The notes: generated by a model not told the origin, from the sequence alone. A stretch of 64,000 bases of DNA from Nitrospirota bacterium (GCA_016214845.1 JACRMS010000016.1:84488-148487); one strand, 5' to 3'; numbered from the stretch's first letter, positions 1 to 9,491 are shown. Numbers and translations are program-made.

Positions 1-306
1 GAATGGGTGGACTTCCATGACTGGGAAGACAGCGTTATCAGTTTTGTCAGAAAAGGGAAAAACACGCAGGACATCATCCTCGTAGTATGTAATTTCACTC
101 CTGTGCCCAGGCTGAATTACAGGGTGGGAGTCCCACGCGGCGGCTACTGGAGAGAGATGATGAACAGCGACGCGGAAATGTACTGGGGAAGCAACGTCGG
201 CAATTCCGGCGGCGTTCAAGCAGAAGAGATGCCTGCGCACGGGATGGGACATTCCCTGTCACTTACCCTGCCTCCGCTGGGCATAATATTTCTCAAGAGT
301 GCATGA
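1..306 (+). CDS. glgB: 1,4-alpha-glucan branching enzyme GlgB, C-terminal fragment
   Basis: Only the last 101 codons are in the window; the reading frame is open from base 1, so the gene begins upstream. The fragment has the C-terminal all-beta domain of GlgB. It shows the NFTPVPR block, the YRVGVP stretch, a NSDAEMYWGS segment (usually NSDA..YGGS) and the final LTLPPLG motif. GlgB makes alpha-1,6 branches in glycogen in the cytoplasm. The catalytic barrel is outside the window and cannot be checked. The family assignment is from conserved motifs and is confident. Confidence 0.9.
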   Translation, partial: EWVDFHDWEDSVISFVRKGKNTQDIILVVCNFTPVPRLNYRVGVPRGGYWREMMNSDAEMYWGSNVGNSGGVQAEEMPAHGMGHSLSLTLPPLGIIFLKSA

Positions 307-370
307 TACCGAAACGGGGCGTTCATCAAATACAAAAACAGCGTTTAGTCGGCGATGGGACATTCAGCGC

Positions 371-395
371 TTTTACTCTTTTGAACTATTGCTCC
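371..395. repeat. Short CTTTTGAACT-type repeat (family G, weak copy)
   Basis: A 25-bp stretch with CTTTTGAACTATTGC resembles the longer copies at 3231-3316 and 9549-9588. It lies immediately before the start codon of the ABC ATPase gene, where a ribosome binding site would be expected. Weak copy, assigned by similarity only. Confidence 0.3.
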
Positions 396-396
396 G

Positions 397-1167
397 ATGA
401 TTATTGACATCAAAAACGTCTCCTGCATATTGGGGAATAAACATGTTCTGCGTAATATCAACTGGACCGTAAGGCCCGGCGAGCACTGGGCCATTATCGG
501 ACTGAACGGCTCCGGCAAGACAACCCTTTTGAAGATGATCAACGGATACGTGTTTCCATCAACTGGTGAGATGAGCGTTTTGGGGAAACCCTTCGGCTCA
601 TATGATTGGCGGGAATTGCGCAGGGAAATAGGCTTCATCAGCTCCTCGCTCCAGGAAATTTTTTACGCAAACGAAACCGCGAAGGAGATTGTGCTCAGCG
701 GTATTTTTTCGACGATCGGGCTTTATGATAAACCAAAGGCAAAGGATGTTGAAAAGGCCTTGTCCCTGCTGCGCCAACTCGACTGCTCCCACGCTGCAAA
801 CCAGCCTTACGCTGAGTTGTCACAGGGAGAAAGGCAGAAGGTCCTCATCGCCCGTGCCCTGATCAGCTCTCCGCAATTACTTGTCATGGATGAGCCTTGC
901 GCGGGACTGGATATCTTTTCAAGGGAACATCTTTTATCGTCCATTGAAAATCTGGGCAAGAGCGCCTCTGCCCCTACCCTCATTTATGTCTCTCATCACA
1001 TAGAAGAAATACTGCCGGTCTTTACGCACACACTGCTGCTGCGCCGGGGCAGGATCCATTCCTCCGGCAGAACTATGGAAATCCTTACCAAGGCCAATCT
1101 CTCATCTTTTTTTGAGACACCCGTGGATGTAAAAAGGCATAAGGGCCGGGTGCGGGTGGAGATATGA
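397..1167 (+). CDS. ABC transporter ATP-binding protein (YlmA/ModF-like)
   Basis: A 256-residue single ABC ATPase domain. It has Walker A GLNGSGKTT near residue 36, a signature LSQGERQKV near residue 140 and Walker B LLVMDEPCAGLD near residue 162, followed by the H-loop histidine in VSHH. No permease gene is adjacent, so the transported substrate is unknown. The overall pattern (WTVRPGEHWAIIGLNGSGKTT) is close to the stand-alone YlmA/ModF-type ATPases rather than to a classical importer. The ATG at 397 begins the conserved first strand; no clear Shine-Dalgarno precedes it because a short repeat fills that position. Confidence 0.85.
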   Translation: MIIDIKNVSCILGNKHVLRNINWTVRPGEHWAIIGLNGSGKTTLLKMINGYVFPSTGEMSVLGKPFGSYDWRELRREIGFISSSLQEIFYANETAKEIVLSGIFSTIGLYDKPKAKDVEKALSLLRQLDCSHAANQPYAELSQGERQKVLIARALISSPQLLVMDEPCAGLDIFSREHLLSSIENLGKSASAPTLIYVSHHIEEILPVFTHTLLLRRGRIHSSGRTMEILTKANLSSFFETPVDVKRHKGRVRVEI

Positions 1168-1177
1168 GCATGCGGAT

Positions 1178-2113
1178 TTAGCCCGGTTTTTGCGCTGTCA
1201 CCAGGAAGGTCAGTCCTGTTTCATCTTTCTCTATTTTAAAATCGCTGGGTGAGAAACCCGCGGCGGTCAGAAGGCCGATAATTTCATCTTCATCCCTGTA
1301 GATCAGTTTCCAGTCCGCCAGGTATTCCTGCCAGACTTTGTAGGGATTGCCTCTTTTGATATTTGTAAAAAACAGGATGCCGTTTTGATTCAGCATTTTA
1401 TTGAAGGCGTACTTCAGGAAAAAAGAGATGTGTTTGTCCGACAAATAATCAAACAGGCCTCCCGCGAGTATTACGTCAAAAGGCCCTGACATTTCTATCG
1501 TTCTCAGCGATTGCAGGAAGTTGCCTTTGATCAGGTGTATCCCTGCGCTGAGACCATTAAGCCTTTCCCTCGATAGTTCCAGTGCGTCGCTGTCTATGTC
1601 ATGAAGGACTATTTCGCACCGGACATCATGGATGTATTTTTTTATCTTTAAGAAATCCCGGCTCCCACCGCAGCCCACCGACAATATCTTCCGGCCCGGC
1701 CCGCCGTTTAAAAGCGCGTCAAGAATGATCTCTGACTGGCGCTGCACTTTATTTCTGTGCTGCTGCGCCATCGCGCTGTTCAGTGCGTATTCTTCAATGT
1801 AATACTCGACTTTCCCGTACGTTGATCTGTTCTCAAGATCACATATGTATTCCACGGTCTCAAAATCACCGGGGTATTTTCTCGGCCAGTCCTGCATACG
1901 TTTAACAAAGACCGAGCGGCTGTGAATGTCCCGCGCGGGCTTTATGGTCTCTTCTATCTCTGAAAGAGACATGCCGTTTCGTTCAGCTTCAAGGATATGG
2001 AAGCAGAGGTCATGCATACCTGAAACAACCTTATGGAACAGTTGGGCATTGCCGTCCGTGATGAGGTTTTCAAGAGATGTGAAGTTTGTTACGCTCTGGC
2101 GCAGTTTGTCCAT
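1178..2113 (-). CDS. Class I SAM-dependent methyltransferase
   Basis: A 311-residue protein. The N-terminal half (residues 1-130) is helical and lacks motifs I know. The C-terminal half is a Rossmann-fold methyltransferase: motif I reads ILSVGCGGSRDF near residue 142, then an acidic end of strand 2 (VLHDID), a GNFLQ post-motif and FDVILAGGLFDYL near residue 213. This helical-N plus MTase architecture is found in proteins annotated as 3-hydroxypalmitate methyl ester synthases (PhcB-like), but that substrate is only a possibility here. It converges on the upstream ABC gene with 10 bp between stops. Confidence 0.75.
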   Translation of the reverse strand: MDKLRQSVTNFTSLENLITDGNAQLFHKVVSGMHDLCFHILEAERNGMSLSEIEETIKPARDIHSRSVFVKRMQDWPRKYPGDFETVEYICDLENRSTYGKVEYYIEEYALNSAMAQQHRNKVQRQSEIILDALLNGGPGRKILSVGCGGSRDFLKIKKYIHDVRCEIVLHDIDSDALELSRERLNGLSAGIHLIKGNFLQSLRTIEMSGPFDVILAGGLFDYLSDKHISFFLKYAFNKMLNQNGILFFTNIKRGNPYKVWQEYLADWKLIYRDEDEIIGLLTAAGFSPSDFKIEKDETGLTFLVTAQKPG

Positions 2114-2327
2114 AAAATACCTGCAAGGAATTTTGTTAAATTAATTCAATCAATAAAACAGGGTTTAAGAAGCAGGCTGAATTGTTTTTTATTCTATAAG
2201 AGATATATTAATTTTTCAATGCGCCGCACGACAGGCGTCACACTGACCGGTTGACCCGCCAGGAAACTGTGATAGTATTGAAATATGAAACCGGCCTGAG
2301 TCAAACTTTTATTGAAGGAGCTTTTTC

Positions 2328-3230
2328 ATGAGCGCTGTCAGAAAAATAAAAAAGATATTTAAGAGCAAACCCACCATTGAAGGCGCGGGGGTGCATTTAA
2401 AGCGCGCCTTCGGATATTATCAGGTTCCCCTGCTTGATCCGTTCTTGCTGCTTGACGATTTCCATTCCGACAACGAGGATGATTACATAAAAGGCTTCCC
2501 GTGGCATCCGCACAGGGGGATCGAAACGATCACCTATATGCTTCATGGAAAAGCCGAGCACGGCGACAGCATGGGGAACAAAGGAGTGATACATGCCGGA
2601 GATGTCCAGTGGATGACCGCGGGCAGCGGGATCATTCATCAGGAAATGCCTAAAGGACAAGAGGACGGACTGATGTGGGGATTTCAGCTTTGGGCGAACC
2701 TTCCCGCCTCTGACAAGATGATGGAGCCGAGGTACCGTGATGTAAAAAAAGAGACTATCCCGGAGATTACCGCTGACAATGGAACGAAGATCAAGATTAT
2801 ATGCGGTGATGTCAAAGGCACGAAAGGGCCTGTCAAAGATATTGTGATCGACCCTGAGTATCTCGACATCACTGTTCAGGCAAGGTCGAATTTCAGGCAC
2901 CGGGTAAAGACCGGGCATACGGTCTTTGCCTATGTTGTAGAAGGCGCGGGATATTTTGATGAGAGACGCGACCCGTACGCATTCGAAGTGGAAGGGGCCA
3001 ATTATTTCGATCTGAACAGGTCCTGTTTATTGGCCAATGAAAACCTCATAGTCTTCGATGACGGCAATGAGGTTTCTGTTACAACCGAAGATAAGCCGGT
3101 AAGGTTTCTTCTGGTATCGGGCAAACCAATTGGAGAGCCGGTGGCCTGGTACGGCCCTATCGTTATGAACACGCAGGAAGAGCTCAGGATAGCCTTTGAG
3201 GAATACCGCAACGGGACCTTCATTAAGTAA
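2328..3230 (+). CDS. Pirin family protein
   Basis: A 300-residue bicupin of the pirin family. The N-terminal cupin has the metal-binding signature: WHPHRGIET near residue 60 and H-G-D in KAEHGDSMG, then the TAGSGIIHQEMP motif with the last ligands. The C-terminal cupin (after residue 180) lacks the ligand set, as is usual. Pirins bind iron or nickel; some have quercetinase activity or act as redox-sensing cofactors, and the in vivo role here is unknown. A good ribosome binding site (AAGGAG) lies 8 bp before the ATG. Confidence 0.9.
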   Translation: MSAVRKIKKIFKSKPTIEGAGVHLKRAFGYYQVPLLDPFLLLDDFHSDNEDDYIKGFPWHPHRGIETITYMLHGKAEHGDSMGNKGVIHAGDVQWMTAGSGIIHQEMPKGQEDGLMWGFQLWANLPASDKMMEPRYRDVKKETIPEITADNGTKIKIICGDVKGTKGPVKDIVIDPEYLDITVQARSNFRHRVKTGHTVFAYVVEGAGYFDERRDPYAFEVEGANYFDLNRSCLLANENLIVFDDGNEVSVTTEDKPVRFLLVSGKPIGEPVAWYGPIVMNTQEELRIAFEEYRNGTFIK

Positions 3231-3316
3231 TTTTTGAACTTCCGTGCTTTTGTTTTTTTTTGCTCTTCTGAACTTTTGCTCTTCTGAACTTTTGCACTTT
3301 TGTACTTTTGCACTTG
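3231..3316. repeat. AACTTTTGC tandem-like repeat (family G)
   Basis: About 86 bp after the pirin stop codon is built from reiterations of 9-15 bp words such as GAACTTTTGC, CTCTTCTGAAC and GCACTTTTG. The same words appear at 9549-9588 and weakly at 371-395, each time directly next to a gene end or start. No protein is encoded. It is strongly pyrimidine-biased on the plus strand. Confidence 0.65.
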
Positions 3317-3379
3317 CATATCCCGCACCGTCTCTGCTACATTCATCGCATTAAATAAAAATATATGTGAGGTATCATC

Positions 3380-3694
3380 ATGTCTGAGTTTAAAAATGTA
3401 ACGGTTGTGAAGAAGGCGAATATCTATTTTGACGGCAAGGTGACGAGCAGGACCGTCATTTCCGGCGATGGCTCCAGGAAGACCCTTGGGGTGATGCTGC
3501 CCGGAGAGTACGAGTTTAATACCGCTGACAAAGAGATAATGGAAATCCTTTCAGGGGATTTAGACGTGCTCCTGCCCGGAGAGAGCGGCTGGAAGACGAT
3601 CAAAGGCGGAGAGTCATTTGAAGTTAAAGCTAATGCTAAATTCTCCCTCAAGGTCAGGGCGCTTACCGATTACTGCTGCTCCTTTGTCCGCTGA
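3380..3694 (+). CDS. ppnP: Pyrimidine/purine nucleoside phosphorylase PpnP (DUF1255)
   Basis: A 104-residue protein matching the small cupin family PpnP (formerly YaiE/DUF1255, about 94-105 residues). It shows the family landmarks: F-K-NV near the start, [15 protein letters not shown] at 12-26, [12 protein letters not shown] at 36-47, and the E-SG-D-V-LP segment at 55-66, ending with the CCSF tail. Characterised members phosphorolyse a range of nucleosides to base and ribose-1-phosphate in the cytosol. A GTGAGG element 9 bp upstream supports the ATG chosen. Confidence 0.88.
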   Translation: MSEFKNVTVVKKANIYFDGKVTSRTVISGDGSRKTLGVMLPGEYEFNTADKEIMEILSGDLDVLLPGESGWKTIKGGESFEVKANAKFSLKVRALTDYCCSFVR

Positions 3695-3712
3695 AAGTGT
3701 TATCAAAGCAGT

Positions 3713-3843
3713 TAACCACGGAGACACAGAGGCACCGAGTTAAAAAATAAGAGGAAAACCCGGAACTCATTCTTCCCCGTGTGGTGATACAAAACTTACC
3801 GGAATCCCGTTGTCTTCTCCGTGTCTCTGTGCCTCAGTGGTAA
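3713..3843. repeat. Inverted-arm repeat of the CCACGGAGACACAGAG type (family D, copy 1)
   Basis: Two arms face each other: TTAACCACGGAGACACAGAG at the left end (from 3714) and CTCCGTGTCTCTGTGCCTCA ending at 3843. They are separated by about 75 bp of unrelated sequence. Together they would form a long imperfect hairpin. Related copies lie at 23430-23503, 38420-38524 and 57383-57426. The element fills the gap between ppnP and recQ. Confidence 0.8.
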
Positions 3844-3963
3844 ATAAATTGCCGTTTTAAGGTTATGCGTAATAATTAAGTCTAAAGATGCTGCCTTGTT
3901 CATGCAGAACTATTCCCTCTTTATGTTAGAATAACGGTCTAATGGGGGGCAGCGAAAGACACC

Positions 3964-6126
3964 TTGAATTCATCGATATTCGATACGCTTAAAAACGTTT
4001 TCGGTTTTCAGACATTCCGTCCGAACCAGGAATCCATTATCAAGAACATCCTTGGCGGCAAAGACGTATTTGCGGTAATGCCGACCGGCGGCGGGAAATC
4101 ATTGTGCTACCAGTTGCCCGCGAGGCTTATGCCCGGCACCGTGGTCGTCATCAGCCCGCTCATCTCTCTGATGAAAGACCAGGTGGATGCAGCGGTTGAG
4201 AACGGAATATCCGCTGCGTTCATGAACAGCTCGATGAATGCCGAAGAGGTCTCCGACGTTTATCGTAAATTACAATCCGGCAAGCTCAATCTGCTTTATA
4301 TCGCTCCTGAGAGATTTGCCATGCCGCACTTCCTTGATAAGCTGAAGGCCTCTCCGGTCTCACTCTTTGCGATTGACGAGGCGCACTGCATATCCGAATG
4401 GGGGCATGATTTCCGTCCTGACTATCTCGGCCTTTCTCGCATTCCTGAGATGTTCCCTGCTGTGCCGGTTGCGGCCTTTACCGCGACAGCTACCGAGAAG
4501 GTGCAATCCGATATTATCAGGAAGATCGGCCTCAGAAACCCGCATACCGTGCGCGCGTCTTTTAACCGCCCGAACCTCTTCTATGAGGTTAAGACGAAAT
4601 CAGGAGTGGATGAGCAGATACTCGAATTTCTCATGGAACATCCAGGTGAATCAGGGATCATCTACCGCACGACCCGTGATTCCGTGATGGAGACCGCGGA
4701 CTTCCTTATATCAAAGGGCATCTCCGCACTGCCGTACCATGCCGGGTTGTCCGCCGAGGAACGGAGCAAAAACCAGGAGGCCTTCAACAGGGATGAGGTC
4801 CAGGTGATAACGGCGACCATTGCCTTCGGCATGGGCATTGATAAATCGAATGTGCGCTTTGTCCTTCACGCCGACCTACCGAAAAATATCGAAAGCTATT
4901 ATCAGGAGACCGGCCGGGCAGGCCGTGACGGAAGCTCAGCGCGCTGCCTCCTGTTCTTCAGCAGAGGGGACATACCGAAGATCAGATATTTCATCGACAG
5001 GATAACGGATGATAATGAGCGCTCCATCGCCATGGGGAAGCTCAACCAGATGGCGGGATACGCGTCGCATAATGTATGCAGGAGGAAACAGCTCCTCGGA
5101 TTCTTCGGGGAGGACTACACCTCCGGCAATTGCGCGGCCTGCGATATCTGCTCCGGGAACGTTGAACAGATCGACATCACTATCGAGGCACAGAAGATAA
5201 TGTCGGCAGTGTCACGGACAGGGCAGAGGTTCGGGGCGGGGCATATTGTGGACATTGTAACAGGCGCGGACACCAAGCGTATCCGGGAGCTTAAACATAA
5301 CGAGATAAAGACCTACGGCGTCGGCAAAGACAGGGACAAGAGATACTGGCGTACCATTGTTGATGAGCTTATTGCGCAGGAGGCGCTTATGCAGGAAGGC
5401 GATCCATATCCTGTGCTGAATATTACGAAAAAGGGTTCAGACATACTGTTCGGCAGGGAAAAGATCACGGCCTTGATAAAGGAAGAGGTGAAGACGAAGG
5501 CACTTGCAGAAAAGGGCGGGGAATATGACCGGACGCTTTTTGAAAGACTCCGCAGTGTCAGAAAAAGGCTGGCGGATATTCAGCAGGTCCCTCCCTATAT
5601 CATTTTCTCTGACAAAACCTTACAGGACATGTGCAGGCGTTTCCCGTCAACCCTGCCAGAGCTTAAAAAGATCAGCGGCGTAGGCGATACGAAACTCGAA
5701 CGGTATGGGGAGGATTTTGTCGCTGAGATAAAACGGTATCTTAATGAAAACCCCGGTATATCTATACCAGCGGATGTTCCCGTGTATACACACAGTGCTG
5801 CGTCTTCGCAAAAAAAGAAAAAGAGTCAGACTGTCGAAGATACCTATGAGCTTTCCAGTAAAGGGATGTCTCTTGAAGACATCGCGAAACAGCGCAATCT
5901 CTCGCCTGCAACCATAGCGTCCCATATGGAACGTCTGATCATGGAGGGACGCGAGGTTGATATCGACCGCCTCATTGATCCGGCAAAGCGTAAGTTGATA
6001 GAGGAATTCTTTTTATCCGGCCAACAGTGGGCGCTTAAGCCGGTAGTGGAGCAGTTCGCCGGCACAGTAAGCTACGAAGAAGCCCGCCTTGTAAGGGCGT
6101 GCCTGGTTCGTAAACGTCAGGTTTAA
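3964..6126 (+). CDS. recQ: ATP-dependent DNA helicase RecQ
   Basis: A 720-residue RecQ helicase. Helicase motifs in order: the Q-like FRPNQESII, Walker A MPTGGGKS near residue 40, DEAHCISEWGHDFRP near residue 139, TATA, and motif VI QETGRAGRDG. A zinc module (CRRKQLLGFFGE...CAACDIC) follows, then a winged-helix RQC, an HRDC-like segment (residues ~515-590) and a C-terminal helix-turn-helix (LSSKGMSLEDIAKQRNLSP). It unwinds DNA in recombination repair. The start is a TTG at 3964, with no in-frame ATG nearby and a weak G-rich upstream site. Confidence 0.95.
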   Translation: MNSSIFDTLKNVFGFQTFRPNQESIIKNILGGKDVFAVMPTGGGKSLCYQLPARLMPGTVVVISPLISLMKDQVDAAVENGISAAFMNSSMNAEEVSDVYRKLQSGKLNLLYIAPERFAMPHFLDKLKASPVSLFAIDEAHCISEWGHDFRPDYLGLSRIPEMFPAVPVAAFTATATEKVQSDIIRKIGLRNPHTVRASFNRPNLFYEVKTKSGVDEQILEFLMEHPGESGIIYRTTRDSVMETADFLISKGISALPYHAGLSAEERSKNQEAFNRDEVQVITATIAFGMGIDKSNVRFVLHADLPKNIESYYQETGRAGRDGSSARCLLFFSRGDIPKIRYFIDRITDDNERSIAMGKLNQMAGYASHNVCRRKQLLGFFGEDYTSGNCAACDICSGNVEQIDITIEAQKIMSAVSRTGQRFGAGHIVDIVTGADTKRIRELKHNEIKTYGVGKDRDKRYWRTIVDELIAQEALMQEGDPYPVLNITKKGSDILFGREKITALIKEEVKTKALAEKGGEYDRTLFERLRSVRKRLADIQQVPPYIIFSDKTLQDMCRRFPSTLPELKKISGVGDTKLERYGEDFVAEIKRYLNENPGISIPADVPVYTHSAASSQKKKKSQTVEDTYELSSKGMSLEDIAKQRNLSPATIASHMERLIMEGREVDIDRLIDPAKRKLIEEFFLSGQQWALKPVVEQFAGTVSYEEARLVRACLVRKRQV

Positions 6127-6142
6127 TCCTCTTATATTCAAG

Positions 6143-6168
6143 GTAGGGGCGGGTTTCAAACCCGCCCT
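6143..6168. repeat. GTAGGGGCG palindrome (family A, copy 1)
   Basis: A 26-bp near-perfect palindrome, core GGGCGGGTTTCAAACCCGCC, sits between the recQ stop and the convergent ABC-F gene. Other copies of this family occur at 20587, 29011, 30189, 31138, 31692 and 41357; some are intergenic and some lie within genes. It could also act as a hairpin between the two convergent transcripts. Confidence 0.85.
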
Positions 6169-6178
6169 GCAAACCGTT

Positions 6179-8035
6179 CTACACCATCTCCATATTGCTG
6201 AGCTTTTCTTCAAACTCCTTTGTCTTGTCTTCAATCTCAGTCTGCAGGCGTTCGAGCTCAGAGAAGAGGGAATCGATCTTTGATTGAGAATCGTGGAGAG
6301 TCTTTGACAGTTTCTTTATAGTGTCGCCGTCGCCCTTAGCTGAGGCGTCCATTATATCTTTATTGCTCTGCTCTACAATCGCTTCAAGGCTGACGATCTC
6401 GCGTTCAATTTCAGCGCTTCTCTTTTGCAAGGCGCTGAGGGTCCTTGATTTCTCGTTGACAAGTTCAGCTCGCAGGCGGCGGCGGAGTTTCTTGTCCACG
6501 GCTTTGCCGCCGTTCGTTTTAGTGTCGCGAGGCGTTGGGGGGGCTTCATTGCTCCAACCCACCCTGTCAAGGAAGTCCTGATACGTGCCTTCAAAAAGGG
6601 TCGCCTTCCCGCCGTCAAAGATAATGAGCCGTGTTGCGATGGCATGGAGGATCATTTCACTGTGGGTAACGATGACTACAGCGCCGCTGAAGTCTTCTAT
6701 CGCTTCGACCAGGGAATCGGTGGACTCCATATCGAGGTGGTTCGTTGGTTCATCAAGCAGCAGCATGTTGGCGGGGCTGACGAGCAGTTTGCCAAGAAGC
6801 ACACGGCTCTTCTCTCCGCCGGAGAGGACGCTGATCTTTTTCAGCGCATCGTCCTTCGGGAACATCATGATCCCGCATATCGCGCGCGCCGGTCCCCTGC
6901 TATGGTCGGGGTGCGCGTCCATGATCTCTTCTTCAATGGTCTTCTGCGGGTCCAGGCGGTTTATATTTGTCTGACCGAAATACGCAAACTTAAGGTCATT
7001 GTGACAGCGCACCTCGCCGCTCAAAGGAGTTAATTCCCCGGCCAGAAGGTTCAGGAGCGTTGTCTTGCCCTTGCCGTTCTTTCCTATTATCGCGATGCGG
7101 TCCTTCTTTCCGACAAAAAAGCTCAACCTGTCAATCAGCGGTTCGCCGAATTTATATCCGAAGTACAGGTCTTTCACTTCCATGAGCTGTTTGCTGCTGA
7201 AGGGGGCGGAGTTAAAGCTGAAGTCAAGGTTCTTTGTGTCTGATAATTTTTCGAGCTTCTCCTTTTTCTGCAATGCCTTGACCCTCGACTGGACCGCCTT
7301 TGCCTTGGTGGCCTTTGCCCTGAAACGGTTTATGAACTGTTCGATCTCCGCCCGTTTTTTCTCGTCGTTGACCCTGGTTTTTTCATATATCTCTTCTTCC
7401 AGCATTAATTGCTGATACACATTTTCCGTAGGTCCGGCTATCTTTCTCACCCCGCAGCGATGGATCGCCATTGTGTGTGTGGTAACAGAGTCCATGATCG
7501 AACGGTCATGGGTAATTATCATCAGCTCTTTTCTCCAGCTTCGTAAAAATTGCACAAGCCAGCGGAGCGACACGATATCGAGATAGTTCGTGGGTTCGTC
7601 AAGCAGCAGGAGGTTCGGGTCAGAGACGAGTACCTTCGCGAGGTTCAGCCTCACCTGATACCCGCCGGACAACTGCGCTGGGGATAGAACGAGATCTTCA
7701 ACGGAGAACCCGAGACCCATTAGTATGGCTTCCGCCTTGTAGCTTTCGTCCCTGCCGTCTTCGTACTTCGGCAGGCTCAGGCACGCCTCTTTCAATACGC
7801 TCTCTTCGGTAAACCGGATGTGCTGTGATAGATGCCCGATCCTGTAGCCGTTTGGAATGCTGATAGTCCCGGAGTCCTGATGCTCCTGTCCTAATATGAG
7901 CCTGAACAGCGTGGTCTTGCCGTGGCCGTTCCTGCCGACCAACCCTACACGCTCTCCGGGATTTATTATAAAGCCGATCTTATCGAAGAGCACCTGACGC
8001 CCGTATGATTTTTCTAAATTGCTTATCTGGATCAT
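6179..8035 (-). CDS. ABC-F family ATP-binding protein
   Basis: A 618-residue protein with two ABC domains and no membrane segments, the ABC-F layout. Domain 1 has GLVGRNGHGKTT, LSGGYQVRL and LLLLDEPTNYLD. The linker (residues ~235-300) is a charged coiled coil with the ABC-F type RFRAKATKAKAVQSR block. Domain 2 has AIIGKNGKGKTT, LSGGEKSRV and LLLDEPTNHLD. A second coiled coil of about 80 residues ends the protein. ABC-F proteins act on ribosomes. I place the start at the ATG at 8035, giving MIQISNLEKSYG, the conserved first strand. The frame is open to a TTG at 8089, but that adds a non-conserved tail. Confidence 0.88.
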   Translation of the reverse strand: MIQISNLEKSYGRQVLFDKIGFIINPGERVGLVGRNGHGKTTLFRLILGQEHQDSGTISIPNGYRIGHLSQHIRFTEESVLKEACLSLPKYEDGRDESYKAEAILMGLGFSVEDLVLSPAQLSGGYQVRLNLAKVLVSDPNLLLLDEPTNYLDIVSLRWLVQFLRSWRKELMIITHDRSIMDSVTTHTMAIHRCGVRKIAGPTENVYQQLMLEEEIYEKTRVNDEKKRAEIEQFINRFRAKATKAKAVQSRVKALQKKEKLEKLSDTKNLDFSFNSAPFSSKQLMEVKDLYFGYKFGEPLIDRLSFFVGKKDRIAIIGKNGKGKTTLLNLLAGELTPLSGEVRCHNDLKFAYFGQTNINRLDPQKTIEEEIMDAHPDHSRGPARAICGIMMFPKDDALKKISVLSGGEKSRVLLGKLLVSPANMLLLDEPTNHLDMESTDSLVEAIEDFSGAVVIVTHSEMILHAIATRLIIFDGGKATLFEGTYQDFLDRVGWSNEAPPTPRDTKTNGGKAVDKKLRRRLRAELVNEKSRTLSALQKRSAEIEREIVSLEAIVEQSNKDIMDASAKGDGDTIKKLSKTLHDSQSKIDSLFSELERLQTEIEDKTKEFEEKLSNMEMV

Positions 8036-8155
8036 TTTATTATCGATTGTAATGAGGCGAGATATTTTGTGTTCAGTAATGCGCAGCAAAACTACCCGCA
8101 GGTATTATTGTAAGCTTTATGATGGAGTTAATTCAAATCTGTCATTACTGACGGA

Positions 8156-8185
8156 TTGAAATATTGTATTTGGTTCCTTTAAGAT
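8156..8185 (+). promoter_or_regulatory. Possible promoter upstream of the ExeA-like gene
   Basis: TTGAAA at 8156-8161 and TAAGAT at 8180-8185, 18 bp apart, match the sigma-70 consensus at 5 of 6 and 4 of 6 positions. They lie about 110 bp before the ATG of the ExeA-like gene in a non-coding divergent region. Sequence match only. Confidence 0.3.
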
Positions 8186-8292
8186 AACCCTATGCATGAT
8201 AAATTAATCTCTCTGCTAACCAGATTTATAGTTGAGGATTAAAGTCCGTTGAAGTAAATCCCGTTTATCTAAACAAGGAATTTTAAGATACA

Positions 8293-9468
8293 ATGTACAC
8301 TGAACACTTTGGCCTGAAAATACTGCCTTTTGAAAATGTCCCTGACACAAGGTTCTTTTTTGATCAGGGAGAACATGCCAGGGTGCATAAGAGGATAACA
8401 GACTCTTTCAAAGCAGGTCGGGGATTGATGGTGGTAACAGGGCCTATCGGGTCAGGCAAGACAACCCTGAGCCGGATGATAATATCTGATTTTTTAAATA
8501 ATATAACCCTCATATGGATGGCCTTGCCTCCTGAGAACAGCACCGACCTTTTTCTTTTTATCGCGCATGAGCTTGAGCTGAAACCTTCATCAACCGAGAA
8601 GGTCTTCCTTTTAAGGGACATTAAGGACGCCCTCTTAAAGATTAATTCTGAAGGCGGCAAATGTCTGCTGATGATAGACGAATCGCATCTTATGACAGAG
8701 GACACGCTTAACGGCATCCGCCTGCTGAACAATCTTGAAGAAGATTCGACCAAACTTATTCAGCTCCTTCTGCTCGGACAGGAGGAATTAATGGGAATAA
8801 TCAACAAGCCGGAGATGGAACCTTTCAGGCAGCGCATCGCGGTTTTGGAAAATATGGGAAAGATGAACGTCGACAGGATACGTGAATACATCTCGCATCG
8901 TATTAAGATAGCCGGCGGAAACCCTTCCATATTCTCAGACACCGGGTGGGAAGCCTTGGCCGTCGCCTTCGGCCCGGGAAGTACGCCTCGTGTAATCAAT
9001 TCATTGTGCGACAGGTCACTCCATGCAGCCTTTGAAAAGAAAAAAACAATAGCAGAGGTCGATGATGTCTATGAGGCTGCGCAGGGGATGGGATTAGAGA
9101 AAGATATTTTTTTCTATAAGATTTCACTCAAGCAAAAGGAGAGAAAAGAACAAACCGCATTTGCCGTGCCTGATAATGCTCTAAAGGGACCTCAAACACC
9201 TGGTAAAGAGCCGGTGCCTTCATTTAGCAGGAAACCGGTGGTGACCGGCATTGAACATCTAATAAAACAACCGGAGATATCTCAAGCAGCTCAGACGGGC
9301 TCAGGGGCCGGCCATTTAATATCCGGGACAATTCGAAAAGTCATAAAGAAACCGGCGCTGCTACTCTTGTTATCCATAGCAGCGCTCCTCTTAAGTGTCT
9401 TTTTCTACTGTGAACGGTCCGGCTCAATTGACTTAATGACCTGCCTTCAGGAGTTAATCGGTTTTTAG
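8293..9468 (+). CDS. ExeA-like AAA ATPase with a C-terminal membrane anchor
   Basis: A 391-residue protein. It opens with MYTEHFGLKILPFENVPD, the hallmark of the ExeA/MshM secretion ATPases. Walker A is TGPIGSGKTT (~48-57) and Walker B is CLLMIDESHLM (~122-132). An arginine-containing sensor region follows, then a low-complexity linker (~290-350) and one hydrophobic helix near the C-terminus (ALLLLLSIAALLLSVFFYC). ExeA forms an inner-membrane complex with the peptidoglycan-binding ExeB to place type II secretion or pilus machinery. No ExeB or secretion genes are adjacent, and the expected C-terminal peptidoglycan-binding domain is absent. Confidence 0.82.
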   Translation: MYTEHFGLKILPFENVPDTRFFFDQGEHARVHKRITDSFKAGRGLMVVTGPIGSGKTTLSRMIISDFLNNITLIWMALPPENSTDLFLFIAHELELKPSSTEKVFLLRDIKDALLKINSEGGKCLLMIDESHLMTEDTLNGIRLLNNLEEDSTKLIQLLLLGQEELMGIINKPEMEPFRQRIAVLENMGKMNVDRIREYISHRIKIAGGNPSIFSDTGWEALAVAFGPGSTPRVINSLCDRSLHAAFEKKKTIAEVDDVYEAAQGMGLEKDIFFYKISLKQKERKEQTAFAVPDNALKGPQTPGKEPVPSFSRKPVVTGIEHLIKQPEISQAAQTGSGAGHLISGTIRKVIKKPALLLLLSIAALLLSVFFYCERSGSIDLMTCLQELIGF

Positions 9469-9473
9469 ATAAA

Positions 9474-9491
9474 GGCGTTTTAACAAACGCC
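9474..9491 (+). terminator. Hairpin after the ExeA-like gene
   Basis: A perfect 7-bp stem (GGCGTTT/AAACGCC) with a 4-base loop begins 5 bp after the stop codon. The following sequence is only weakly T-rich, so termination efficiency is uncertain. Confidence 0.4.

Noticed and set aside
3231-3316. CRISPR-like array from repeated CTTTTGAAC words
   Set aside because: Repeat unit is 9-15 bp with no unique spacers of constant length and no cas genes in the window.
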